Origin: Gordionus sp. m RMFG-2023
Taxonomy: Eukaryota; Nematomorpha; Gordioida; Chordodea; Parachordodidae
Assembly (NCBI RefSeq): GCF_954871325.1
Contig: NC_088779.1
Span: forward strand, 6,264,846 to 6,328,845
Length of the DNA: 64,000 nucleotides
Direction of reading: 5' to 3'
The notes under the pieces: model-generated
Databases searched by the model: none
Told to the model about the DNA's origin: nothing
The model's input: the letters and a program-made list of their open reading frames with translations, nothing else
Translations under genes and position numbers: made by a program
Part shown: positions 47,350 through 59,599 of the stretch, in pieces
Position numbering within the stretch: position 1 is the stretch's first letter
Layout of the letters: every line of letters begins with the position of its first letter

Positions 47350-48069
47350 GTGTCCATAACCAACGCGATGCTCAAGAACATATCTGGAATTCAACCAAAG
47401 ATATTGTATGCAAAAATGAGAATAACAGTAATTGTGATCCATTTTCAGCAATTTTATTTAATATATATTTGTTAGGTATTAGCCAGCTTCCCAGTTACAA
47501 TATTGGAAAATTATTATCAAATAATCATTTACAAAGTAATTTTAAATATATTTTTTAATCATAACAACTTCTATATTATAGATAATATAGCTAATTATTT
47601 AGCCTTATTAAACCTTCAAAACCAACTTGATCAACACAAACTTTATAACAAACTAACTTCTGCTACACCTGGTAATAACTCTATGATAGAGTGTCAATAT
47701 GATCACACATTATTAAATTTTAATGGGGAAAAAAGAAGACTCGAATCAATATCTTCTGATGATTGTATGAAGAAAGATTATCACGAAGATATCACGAATC
47801 ACCAAAACAATGACGAATATGAAATCAACAAGAATTTGGGAAATAAAATGTTCTGTATATTTTGCAAAAACAATGGCGAGCCTATAAGTTGGTTTTCGAC
47901 GCACAAACTTAAAAATCAACAAGGTCAGATTTTGTGCCCAGTATTAAGAAAATATGTGTGTCCAGTTTGTCAAGCCAGTGGGGACAAAGCTCATACTATA
48001 ACATATTGTCCCAAACGAAAGAAGGCATCTCGTCAATGGGCCATTATGAAATCTTCTAGAATTAACTAA
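47350..48069 (+). CDS. nanos: Nanos homologue, C-terminal exons
   Basis: Germline translational repressor that acts with Pumilio and CCR4-NOT (family knowledge). Exon 47350-47535 follows acceptor TTTTCATTTAG. A 46-bp intron (47536-47581, GTAATTTT to ATTATAG) joins LSNNHLQ-NNIANYLALL in frame, and the last exon runs to the stop at 48069. The C-terminal double zinc finger is complete. Finger 1 is CIFC with later H and C (THKLKNQQGQILC); finger 2 is CPVCQASGDKAHTITYC. The CPVLRKYVCP linker is typical. The 5' exon(s) with the start are not certain; a 26-bp microexon at 46255-46280 would fit in phase. The N-terminal region is Asn-rich, as often in Nanos. Length visible is about 224 residues. An AATAAA lies near 48298. 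Confidence 0.92.
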
Positions 48070-49600
48070 TTTTAGTAATATACAATTTTTTTAATTATAT
48101 TTATTTAATTTATAACATTTTTTTTAAAGACCCAATTATTGTTTATTTATTTTTTTTAAATTGTAATATGCATTTATATTTAGAGTTAATCAAAAAACAT
48201 TTTATATATAAAATTTTTACCGATTTATATATAGTATATCATATATGATCTCTGTACTATACGGTAGTGATTTTTATACACTACAATTAATTAACCAATA
48301 AAGATTTATGATGTTTAAAAAAGTCAAAAATAAGTAAGAATTTTAAACTTAAAAGTAATATATGAATTAAATCTTAACTCCCAAGGCCTTTAGATAATTT
48401 GGATATTTTTTGATTTAATTAGCAGAGCGGAGTTCTTGAGGGGCCTCCTCAAAATTATTTCTGAGCTTTCTTCACATTTTTTTATTTCGTTACTTAGTTT
48501 TTTATACTGTAAACAAATTTTTTTGTTTTTTTACATTGCAATGATCTTAAATATAATATATACATTCTAGTTGTTTTAGCTTAATAATTTCCGCATTAAT
48601 GGTGAGTATATTTATATAAATGATTAAGATTTTCACTTAATTCAATTTTCTCTATTAAATCGCATTCAACTGCCATCATTAAAAAGACTAGATAATTATG
48701 ACCTAAATTGGTTCGCAGCCTATTTTAATTATTTTTAGTTTACGGAAAGTTTGTTTGCCACTCACTTAGGTATTAAGAAAATATTCTTATACTATATTTA
48801 AATAGTTATATGCAGATTACATATTATATGGACATTGCATCTCAAATAAAGAGTTAGAATTTTGCAGGGATTTAACCCGTCCGCCAATTCTAAGTTGGGG
48901 ATGAGTGATAAATGGGTAGCGGGTAAATTTTTGAACAAAACCTATCAGAAGGGGGGATTAAAAAAATTTAAATTTCACATTTGGCTAACGATTTTCAGTT
49001 GCAATTTACATATAACCTTGAATTTATTGATCATCACCCTCTGCTCCTGATATATCATCAATACTATTACAAATAATTAAGTCTTATGTATTTTTCAGCA
49101 TTCAACCAGAAATCCTGGAAAATAAAATAAATTTTTTTTCGTAGTTTCTCAATATCTTTTTCCCAAAAAAAGTGAAAGTCTTTTCAGTTATAGTTTTGCT
49201 GTTAATTTCGACAAACCTTTTAAGATGGAAATATTAGACATAATCTTTCGGTATACCTAACTGATAATATCAAACATCCTTATAAGATTCATTTAAAAAA
49301 GATACAACTCTCTCAATCCTTAAGAGATTCTTATTTATTAATGTGTTATGTTACAGATGCATAAATTTGAATTGGTTATATTACCAAATATAAATACTAT
49401 TTGGTGCCACTCGCTTAATTTAAGAATGCAGGCCGAATTTACTACATATTTTCTGCCTCTCTCAAACGATTTACTATTTTCTTTAATTTCTTTATAGAAA
49501 AATTGCTTAGCTCATTTTTCCTCGTTTATAAAATTTCGAAGCCCCATGGGACTCTTTCCCAACATGTAACTAGCCAGTCCGTTCCTGGCCTGGAATAAAA
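48070..49600. other. Spacer after Nanos, no gene assigned
   Basis: AT-rich. A short frame near 48862-49050 (GFNPSANSKLGMSDKWVAG) and mixed fragments at 49190-49560 have slightly coding-like composition but match nothing I recognise. Confidence 0.4.
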
Positions 49601-49611
49601 ATCAATAATAA

Positions 49612-49790
49612 ATATATATCCGCTAGAGGTCTGCTGGGCTGATTTTTAGCCCATAAGCCCGCCCACTTATTATTTTAAAAAAAATTTAACAAGAAATATA
49701 ACAGACCGTCCATTAGTCAAAATTTCTTATCACTCGCCAGCCCTTATAAAAAAAATGTTAACCGAACCTGCCATTATAAAATTTAATTGT
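49612..49790. repeat. Worn GC-block repeat copy
   Basis: GAGGTCTGCTGGGCTGATTTTTAGCCC at the left, with later AGCCCGCCC and CCAGCCC words and T/A spacers, resembles a degraded member of the CAGAGACCTGCA family. Confidence 0.45.
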
Positions 49791-50159
49791 GACCATTCTT
49801 TCAATTTTTTTAAGCACCTAATAAAAAAATTATAATTCCGTTTCAGCATTACACCTCTATAAATAAGTTTTATAATTTAGGAAATTACTATATTTAGCAT
49901 GAAAAAATTATTCAATTTAAATAATGGATGATTTATTTAATCAAATATAATATTTATAAAAAAAATAATAACATAGAATTGATATTATCAATTAACTATT
50001 TTAAAATATAACTATTCATGTTTTTGGGGAACTTGTAGTCCCACCTCCGTTTTTATAAAATGTTTTATTTTAATTTTATATTTGATATGTTAATTTTAAT
50101 ATTATAAACTATGTTAATAAAAATTTACAAATAAAAAAAAAATGTAATTATAATATCAA

Positions 50160-51478
50160 AAATAATGATGAATAGACATTTTCTGAACAAACACATTCTT
50201 CCTTGTTCTTAAAACCTTCCAGCAATGTTAGCAGGAATTGATAATAATTTTCTTGCTAATCTTGGTAGCTTTGGCAAATCTTTTTCATGTCATTTACACC
50301 AAAGTAGGATATCCGTTTGAAGTATATCCTCTTCCTCTCAGAGATCTAATAAAAGTAAATCTATAATAAATTTAAATTAATTGTAATAAGCAGCTTAAAA
50401 TTTTCCTAAATTGTACATATCAAAACTGGTTACTTTAAGATTTAAATTTGTTATGTCATTAGGTATGGTGTTCTCCTATGAAGCAACCTCATCCTATCAT
50501 CTGTTGTAGTTTAATTTTGACGCGGATACTATTTATTAAACATTGCATTTAATAAGTAGTTAAGCGAATTTTATAATTTATTAATATACCCATTAATTGG
50601 ATTCTCTTTGCTTTTGGGGAAACGGGTCATATTTTCTCCACGCCGATGTTATATTCTTCTATACATATCATTCCAAAATGATTTCGATATGATTTTTTAC
50701 TTCAATAATTTCTTCCGAAGATAGCATCCTCAGTTGTCGAAACTTTGGTATTAAAAATGTTGATATCTTGGATTTCAAATTTTTCAATGTAAAAGTTGGC
50801 TGGAATGCATTGCGAGATATTGTGTTCAACATATGTGCTGAACAGTTTAGTCTATTAAATCTAATATTTAAAAAAATAAACGGAAAATATAGTTCTCTAA
50901 ATATGTTGTGAAATCAAATATTTTTTTTCTTCTAATTTTGTATAAAATGAATGAGATATATAATCGGTTTTAGTAAATTCCTCACACCATATATCAGTAT
51001 TACATGAGCAAATGAAATTTTTTATCATTTCTCCAATTTTAGGAAATAATATTTCCTTAAGATTCTAAGTAACTTTGACTACGGGCCTGATAAATGTTAT
51101 GGGGCATGGAATAATATCTTCCTTCCACATCCAATTTTCCATATGTTGGGCCTAAGTCGACAAATTTTTGTAAAAGATTTACAAATCCAGGTCCTTGAAA
51201 TGGCTAAAAAAAGATTAAAGAAAAATTTAACAAAAAATCAAAATATTTAATGTAGCACAATATTCTACAAAATTGGCAATTAGGCTCGATTTTATCGTTT
51301 TGTTTAGATTGAGAAGTGTCTTGCCACTTTTGTTATTATATTTATAGATGGATTCGGAATCATTGCAGTGAATGCAATTTAGCATTTTGTCATTTTCATC
51401 GAAAATGATTTTAAATTGTTTCCACATTGAAGATTTAAGTTTATTATTATCTGAATCATTATCTTTTAACTTATACAA
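50160..51478 (-). mobile_element. hAT transposase relic
   Basis: Minus strand. The N-terminal BED finger is at 51478-51227: SSMWKQFKIIFDE with CIHC. The C-terminal dimerisation part is near 50200-50330: LPKLPRLARKLLSIPANIAGRF. The frame between is interrupted many times. Terminal repeats were not identified. Confidence 0.7.
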
Positions 51479-52589
51479 ATTATTTTTTATTTATTTATAT
51501 ATATATTCTTTATTCATAATACATTTTAAAAATAAATATTATATTAAAAAATATTTTCTTGTTAAAAATTATGTTATAAAAAATAGAATTTATATATTAT
51601 ATAATAAAATAAAAATGAAGGGCAAGTATAAAGATAAAGATATACAATAAAATGCATAAATATTCATTATGTCTAAAAAAGGAAATTTTAATTTTCAATA
51701 TCCAAAAAAAGTATTTATTTTAAGAAAAAAGTTTTATTATATCTCTAAATGGACATTCTGATTAGGCATAATATATTCTTAATTCAATTGTTATTTAGAA
51801 ATGAGGATTTATTAGTGTTATCTTTTGGAAAATTAGTTTCTAAAAATATTCACAGAGATTAGTAGTAAAAAAGGGAAATTGCCCTAAAATGAAATTACTT
51901 TATCTAATATTAGCAAAAATAAAAAGAGAAAATTGTGTCTAAAAATTGAGATAACTTTATAACCGTGCTCAAGAATGCTTGAATATAAAGGAATGTAGGT
52001 TGAAACTGATGGAGTGTTTGCACATGAGGTCATCTCTATAGAGAAATTAATGATTCCAGAAATTCTGGATATATTTCTATATTATTCTAGGCACTAATAT
52101 AATTTTCTTCATTGGGATTTTGTAAATTATTGGTATAGTTGTCAAACAGGGTTTGAGCAATATTGTTCTTTCAAGCATTTGGTATGTTGAATTCCAATGT
52201 GTTGGTATACCCAAAATTGAGTGAGGAAATTTTAAGGTTGGATTTTTTTCAAGAAATATTTTTTAGTGTTTATTAAATTTAGATATAGAAATTTTAAAAA
52301 ATTTTCTTATTATTTTTAAGTTTTTAAGGATTCAGGCGGTCATTACAGCCAAATGTATAACATGGCAAAAACATTTGCTCACATTATTTAAGTCAAAATT
52401 GCCTTTTGATATAAAATTTTTAGAAATGCTAAATTATTATTTGCATTATCTATAATAAAAAAAAATCAATTTCATATTTTATTTTTAATACAGAATTTAT
52501 TTTTTTTTCCTTTGTTGATAACTTTATTAATTTACATAAAACCTTATTAAAATATTATAATTTATAAATTTATAATTATATAATTAAAA

Positions 52590-54170
52590 ATAAAATTCTA
52601 TAATTGAGTCCCCAAAAAGGAACCATAATTGTGTCTAAAAATTTCTATTTGAATTTTTTGTCGAATAAAAAGGAATTCTCCTGGTTCATTAGTGAAAAGT
52701 CGTATTTTATTGCCAAGATTTTTTAAAAACAAAAATGTTAAAGGCGAAAAATGCCCGTTCATAGAAGTCACTACTGGAGTGAATAAAAAGTTTTTAAAAT
52801 TTTTGTATTTGTTTATCTTTTTAATTTCAGCCTGTGTTATTAAATTGAAATTTATGCCTGAAGGGAATGATGAGACACACGTGTAGTCCCATATGAGTGA
52901 TTTTCCGAGGGCCAAAGGTATGGTTGTCATACCATCAGGTCTTAAACCATCTACTTGAGATAAATTTGATGGTTCAAGATTGTTTGGAATGTGTGCAGCT
53001 ATTAAGCTTCTATTTATTATATGGTTTACAGCTGAGTGGCGTTGATGTCGCCCTTGACTAAAAATGCAATTTAAGCCATGTCTACCCTTTGAATCAACGG
53101 GTGATTTGCCTTTGATTTAGGCATGAGGCTGTACTATATCGCAACCTAGACGTAAACCAATGGTTACTCTCAGTTGTTCATCTGATAAGAGATTACCAAG
53201 GTTGCAACTAGGGTCTAACCATTCATGACCACCAAGTCTGTCAGATAATTGGAGGAGTTGAATGCAATCTAAAGGTGGATTGACTGATATAACTGTCTGG
53301 TATTTAGAGATTAAAGGTGTGAAAAATTTTTTGTGTGTGATGATTGATGGTAATACGGTGTTAATGGGTGTGTTTGCCTTCCATTTGTCAATAGCGTCTA
53401 ATAAACGATCGGTAGGGCATATGAAGCCAGAAATCATAGAATTGTTAGATAATCTAGATGAAACGAATGATGATAAGGATAAAAAATTGAGCGAAAAAAA
53501 TCTAAATAGCCTAGTTTAGAAGGTAGCTGAGCAAGTGACCAATTGAATGAGTTTAAATTTATGAATTTTTTTCAGAAATATTTTAAATTTATTTTGAATT
53601 TTAGATATGAATTCATTGTGAAAAAAGATGATGATCGGAAAATATGCATAAATTTAGGTATGTACAGGCATTTGCGAATTAAAAATAAAGATTGATGAGC
53701 TGATAGGAGACTTAGAATGTGCTCCATACTGTAGAAGCTTTTAAAAATCTTGTGGAGAAAATCTTCCGACTTGGTCGCATTAGCTAATGGGGACCCAAGT
53801 AAGGTTAAGCTGTCAGGAGCAATAATTTTGTAGCCTTCGATCTTTTGTGGCTTATTGTTTAAGAAACATAATTCTGCTTTATTTATGTTGAGCACCAGGC
53901 CGATAGCTGATGAATTAATTTCCAGATATTTTAAGGCGCTTAGTAAATTAGCTGAAGGGCCACAAATGGTCCCAATAGATTAAGATCTAGGTTGAAATTT
54001 TGTTTAATTTGATAGATGAGATGATGAATTCCAAAACAAAAAAAAGAGGTCCTAATGGATCCCCTTGTTGGATGCCCTCTTGGGATAAAATCTGATAAGA
54101 TCCAGAAATATAAGAAATATTACAAATATTAATAGAATTATATGCTTAATTATTTAATATACAAATTGTT
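52590..54170 (-). mobile_element. LINE (non-LTR retrotransposon) reverse transcriptase relic
   Basis: Minus strand. The RT motif QEGIQQGDPLGPLFFC is at about 54080. Next come NINKAELCFLN and SLTLLGSPLA (53895-53790), the thumb-like LSLLSAHQSLFLIRKCLYIP, then LSDRLGGHEWLDPS, and finally the C-terminal segment GLRPDGMTTIPLALGKSLIWD (52880-52960). Where the catalytic YLDD should be, the sequence reads NLDL within a shortened stretch near 53990, and several stops occur. The element is therefore dead. A Lys/Asn-rich frame at 54582-54370 may be its upstream part. Overlapping plus-strand frames here are shadows. Confidence 0.8.
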
Positions 54171-54704
54171 ATGCCCATAAAGGGTATTTTTGGAGAGGAC
54201 CATATGTCCATTGTTAAGAAAATTTTAAATGTAATGTTAGAAAGTACAGATTTTAGATTGTTAAAAAGAGCGATCATAATGTTTCATAATATCTATTTTT
54301 AGTGTTTTTCTAGAAACTAATGTTAGTGAAGGTTTACAATATGCTATTAAATTTTTAAAAGTGATATAGTCAAGAAAAGGCTAAGTTATTTTCAATAAAA
54401 CAGTATATAATTAAATTATTTAAATTAGTTTTATTATTTAAACTATTAACTAAAAATGATTTTATTGTGTTAATTTTTTTATTGTCAATTTTATTTGTTT
54501 GTTTAAATTTCCTATATATTGTTGGGTAGATGGATTTTAGATGTTCCCATAACCCTCTGAAAAGAGATATATTTTTTTGCATTTATAACAAATAGTATTC
54601 TTTTTGTTATCGCAACTCGTATAAAATTTCCAGATTTTTGCTGTATTTCGTCTTTTGGACAGACGGGTCCCCCGTCAGGGAAGTCTAGAAATTAATGTAA
54701 CACG

Positions 54705-54811
54705 AATTTATTTGTTAATCAAACAGTAAAATTTCATACAATTTTATTTGTTAATCAAACAGTAAAATTTCATACAATTTTATTTGTTAATCAAACAGTA
54801 AAATTTCATAT
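54705..54811. repeat. 36-bp tandem repeat, three copies
   Basis: TTGTTAATCAAACAGTAAAA occurs at 54712, 54748 and 54784, with nearly identical spacers. Confidence 0.9.
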
Positions 54812-55379
54812 TATGTTATAACAGCATAAAAAAAACAATCAAATATTTAATGATCACAATTTTTTAATTAAACGAGTATAAACAAATATAAATTTCATCC
54901 TTCTCCATCTCGAAAACTGGCTAAAACCAGTTTTGAGGATGAAATTAAAACTGGCTCGGTATACGTGAACAAAGAAAAAAATATAAATGATAATATGAGA
55001 AAAACACATCTCTTCTAAATGAACAAACTATTTGGTCTTCATTCATTATAATATCCTAAATGAACAGACAAAAAATGATATCATGTAAATTTACAATAAA
55101 AAAACTACAATTATAAATAACATTGATATTGATATCACAGTGTAGAAAAGTTAGTATTTGCACTAAAGAAATATCGGATGTAATAAGTTTAGGCAATTTA
55201 AAGAAAGTAAAAAAATATACCACGATATAATCATCCACGATAAAACCAAATAATTATATGTATTTATCTATTCTTAATATTGGTATAGGGATTAATTAAT
55301 ATTGTATTTAAATAATATATCAAACCATATATTTAGGTATCATTTATTGGTTTATATTAGTATTAATAATGTAAACCAA

Positions 55380-56459
55380 TAATATATTGGCATTGGCCCC
55401 ACCCATACTTTCATTGATGTGGAAAGATAAATTTCTCATATATACAGCCTTTGCAAACAATTGGTCGAGCTCATTATTTTCTTTGGATTGAGATTTAATT
55501 TATTTAATCGCCTTGCTTGTAGTTTGATAAGAGATTATGGAATCAAATTCTCCTGAGTCATAAGGCAAAATATTGTCAATTTGATAATACTCATTAATTT
55601 CACCCAATTCTTTATCAGCGCTAGAAGTATTACAAATTACATTTGTGTGTTTTTTGTCAAAAGATATTTTAGAATTTGAATAAAATTTTTCTTAATTATG
55701 ACAGGTCATATAGTAAGCTGCTTAAATTTACAAGACAAGCTAATTTCCCCGCTTGTCATTAAAATAAATGGACCATTCTATCAACATGGGTAATATAGGG
55801 CATCTTGCAAAACTTGCATACCGCTTAACTGATTAATCATCACGTACTCTTGAAAATGTTTCGAAACTTGATCCTTTGGTTTGACCATAATCCCTAATAT
55901 ATTAAAATTTAACTAATTGATTACTGTCAAGTTAATCAATCTTATTTATTTTATAATATTATATCAATTATTGAAATAATTGATATAATATTATATTAAA
56001 TAAAATATATAACTTTTTACCAGAATTGAATAAATTATTTTGTAAATCTAACCAGCAACTAAAAAGAAAATAATTTATAAATTCAAATGTAGTAAGTGGA
56101 TGTAAAATAGATGAGAATTAGTAAATAAATATTAAAAAAATTTAAATTTATTAAAAAATAAACCATGACTTAGCAAAATTATTATATTTATTTATTTTAA
56201 TGATAAAAAAAAATTCTTTTATTTGAATTTGTGATTCTAAATTTTAAAGATTATAATTAAAACGATTCCCTTATAATACAAATATATTTTAAAATAAATT
56301 GTAAACCAATAAGATTTATAAACATGCTTTTAATACATACTAGTTAATTATATCAAAATATTTATTCGCCAATAATATTTTAGAGTATTTTACCGGTCAA
56401 ATACTACTCCGGTCATTTGACTGAATTTGACCGGTTAATTGACCCACATACCAACCCTG
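55380..56459 (-). mobile_element. hAT relic, second member of the 22395-23659 family at its right edge
   Basis: Minus-strand fragments resemble a BED-hAT transposase (VKPKDQVSKHFQEY near 55890; NELDQLFAKAVYMRNLSFH near 55440). The right edge holds GACCGGTTAATTGACCC...CCAACCCTG (to 56459), like the right end of 22395-23659. The left end is not identified, and the two parts may be separate insertions. Confidence 0.5.
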
Positions 56460-56464
56460 GAACC

Positions 56465-58445
56465 CATTGGCGTACGCAGCGGGGGGGGCAGGGGGACAAA
56501 TCCCCCCCCTCCAAAGCCAAAAAATGCATATGCCGGATATATTTTTCAAAAATATTTTTGTTTAGAGTGTTGCGCAGATTTAATTTAAAACATTTCCATA
56601 TTTTTTAATTCGTTTGTAAATAAAAATTTTAACTTGTAAAAATTGATAAGAATATATAAATATGTTATTTTAACAACTTTTTACAAGTCAAATAATTTTA
56701 TTTTCAAATAAATTAATAAATATGGAAATGTTTTGAATTAAATTTACACAGTACTATATTAATTTATATTTGTTAATATTTATTCCTATCTCATATAATA
56801 TATATTTAATTACATTTATTATCACATTCATCACTAAGTTTATCAATTAATTTCGATTTCAAGTTTTCCGGCGTAATATTATCTTATTATTTTCAAATTT
56901 TTAGTGGCGTAATATTTATCTACCATTTTTAAATTTCTAATCAAATAATAATTATTCTGAAATTGTCCAACAGGGAGAAAGAAATTGCAACCTTGTCCTA
57001 CGAGATAGAGTCTCCGCCATCAAGCAGTAACAGCTTTTATGGAGTTAGAAGAGCCGATTATTTGCTATTAAAGACATATCACAATGACCTGAAAGAAGTT
57101 TTTCCTTAGAAGCAAGAAAATTATTTCAATGCTTATTCCAAATTTTTTTTCTCATTAATGTACAACTATTTTATGTATTACTTTTCAAAAACATGATGAC
57201 TTGATTAAGAAGATGAGAATAGCGAAGAACATTTTATTAGAATTCAAGGAAATTAGGGCTAATGTTTATGAAGAATTTCATATTTTATATGTTATTGTTA
57301 AGTCAAAAGCAGAACTATACGTGTTTAATATTTGTCTCACTCGACTTGAAGGCAAGCTCATAGTTAAAACATTAATATAGGATCAGTAGAAGAGTATATC
57401 TTAGATACAAATACATTTATAAACCAAATAAATGAATGGTTTTTAATTCATTATGCAGCACTTACCAATCTGCAAATATTATTTCCATAAAAGCATTCCC
57501 AACCTTTTTCAAATGGAGATAGAAAAAAAAATATTTGTTGGATTTTTATCATGAAGATGTTAAAGTATCTTATGATGCCTTATTAGCTGAATAACTATAT
57601 TTATAAGATTAACTATGGTTGATACAGTCCCAAAAAATGCTATGGATGCTCTGCATTATTTCAAACACATTTTAGATTATATTCCCAATGTATTAAAAGG
57701 GTTTATATATATTAGCAACTCTTCCCAATAGTAAACTAATGAGAAAACATTCTCTTTTTTAAGTGAATAAAAGAGCCCTGCAGAGGTACCATTTGCAGGG
57801 CACGACCCGGATTTTTTTAAAGATTTTTACGGCTAAGCTCAATTTTCAGGCCCGGCCCGGCCTTTTTTAAAATAAAATTTCCAGGGCCCGGCCTAGATGT
57901 TTTTTTTAAAAAAATCAGGCTCAGCCCGGGTGTTTATTTTTTAAAATTTTGGGCCCGGCCATACTGTCCAGCCCGGGGGCTGGGCCTGCAGGTCTCTGAA
58001 AAACATACCAAGAAGTACAACTTTTGAAAGTAGATTGAAAGGTTTGGATTTTTTGAATATTCATAGGCATTTGACAACAAGCAAGGATGAGATAATTGAA
58101 AAATTAGCTCAATCCCAACGAAGATTGGATTTTACATTGTAAATATATACATACAAAATACAATTATTCCCTAAGGTTTTTGTGTATTAATTTATATTTC
58201 TAACATTTAAATTTTTTATACTTTATATATAAATTTTAAAGCTCAAAAAATTCAAATTTCTATTTTGGGTCATTTAAGTGGTTCTTTACATATAATTTTT
58301 TTATAATTCACATTAATTTAAAATTGTGTATTAGAAATAGTTATTAGTCCTGATAAATTTATGCTTGATATTTTTAAAAAACAATAATATTTCTTAAAAA
58401 ATTTTATTATCCCCCCCCCCCCCAGACCAAATTCCTGCATACGCG
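56465..58445 (+). mobile_element. hAT transposon relic, GC-run ends, with nested MITE
   Basis: Left end CATTGGCGTACGCAGCGG followed by G and C runs. Right end is a C run then CCTGCATACGCG. Flanks CTGGAACC and TGGAACC suggest a target duplication. Plus-strand fragments of a transposase follow in order: DFYHEDVKVSYDALLAE (57545), AMDALHYFKHILDYIPN-like (57640), then after the nested insert RSTTFESRLKGLDFLNIHRH (58010), ending RRLDFTL before the stop at 58141. Many interruptions; dead. Confidence 0.75.
57771..57998. mobile_element. GC-block MITE inserted in the hAT relic
   Basis: Left AAGAGCCCTGCAGAGGTACC, right GGGCCTGCAGGTCTCTG, with GGCCCGGCCCGG, GGGCCCGGCC and CAGCCCGGG blocks inside. It splits the host element's dimerisation domain, so it is younger than the host. 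Confidence 0.8.
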
Positions 58446-58449
58446 TGGA

Positions 58450-59270
58450 ACCTAGTGCATTTAACATATTAGACAATGCATTTTCATTTATTAACATTTA
58501 ACATTTATTTTATAAAAAAATTAATAAACTTTAAAAATAACTATAATAAACACTCCATGAAAAGGTAAAAGATACCCTCGATGTTTTTCATAATTCTTAA
58601 GTGTTTTTAAATTTTAATATTAAAGATTATCTAAAGTAATAAATTTAACCATAGAAATTATATGTAAAAAATAAAATTTCCTTTCAAATATTTTTGAAAA
58701 TCTGTATCTAAAAAAAAATTATGGATAATATAATTCCGGTTTTATCTATACTTTTTGAAATATCATTGATCTTTTTATAATTCTTGGTTGAATGAGTATT
58801 TTAAAATCGTTTTTTAAAAAATATTTAAAGTAGAGATGAGCAGATTTGGCCCATCACGTGCAGAATAATATTGAAAATTTTACCAGACCGATTTTCAAAC
58901 TATAAATTTAAATCGTTTCCATGATCATGATAACAAAAAATTACCTTCTGAAAATTATTTATACTCCTATAATAATCAAATATTTTAAAATATTCAGAAT
59001 TGTTCTCTGAACTTATTTTAAGATGTAGATTTCGCTATCATATTTCAATTTTTTAATAAACATCATATTGAATGTCAATGGGAAATTTGGCCAAGCACAA
59101 AAAACTGACCACAGAAGACTGGATCCCGGAAAATTGGCCCGCAGAAAATTAAACTGTTCTCAGAAAATTTGGCCTCCAAAAAGCTAAATCTTAAATAATT
59201 TAGCTAATATGATTCCCCCCCCCCCACCCTCCAACAAATAAAAAAATATTTATTTTGAATATTTAAAAAT
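58450..59270. other. AT-rich spacer, no gene
   Basis: Contains two similar phrases (GGAAAATTGGCCCGCAGAAAATT and CAGAAAATTTGGCC, 59130-59180) and a C run at 59214-59225. No family assigned. Confidence 0.4.
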
Positions 59271-59276
59271 TAAATA

Positions 59277-59590
59277 TGGAATCTACAGATATTAATGAAA
59301 CTATATTAAAAATTATTTTCGAGAGATATTCATGTGCTTTATTGAAACAAGAAGGTTTTAAATAGAGATGCTCGAAATTCAACAAATTTAATTGAAAAAA
59401 TTATTTTATCCACAATAATAGAAATAAAGAACTTTTTTTATGGTAGGCTTACCCATCCATCTGATAAAAATGGACTAGCCATCTTAAAATCTAAGGTAAA
59501 CATGAAATATATATGGCGAAATATCTCTCATATAGTAGAAGTTTCTAAATTGGGTATATTTATTAGAGGAACAAAAGATCTTTGAGAATA
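59277..59590 (+). pseudogene. Coding-like relic of unknown identity
   Basis: A start-like MESTDINETILKIIFERY runs to a TAG at 59362. The coding-like reading then continues in another frame (IEIKNFFYGRLTHPSDKNG, NISHIVEVSKLGIFIRGTK) to a TGA at about 59585. Composition is like an exon, but the frame change and stops suggest decay. Family not recognised. Confidence 0.35.
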
Positions 59591-59599
59591 TCTAAATCT

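Noticed and set aside
53262-53519. Plus-strand 85-codon frame
   Set aside because: Antisense to the LINE relic, which has clear reverse-transcriptase-family motifs on the minus strand.
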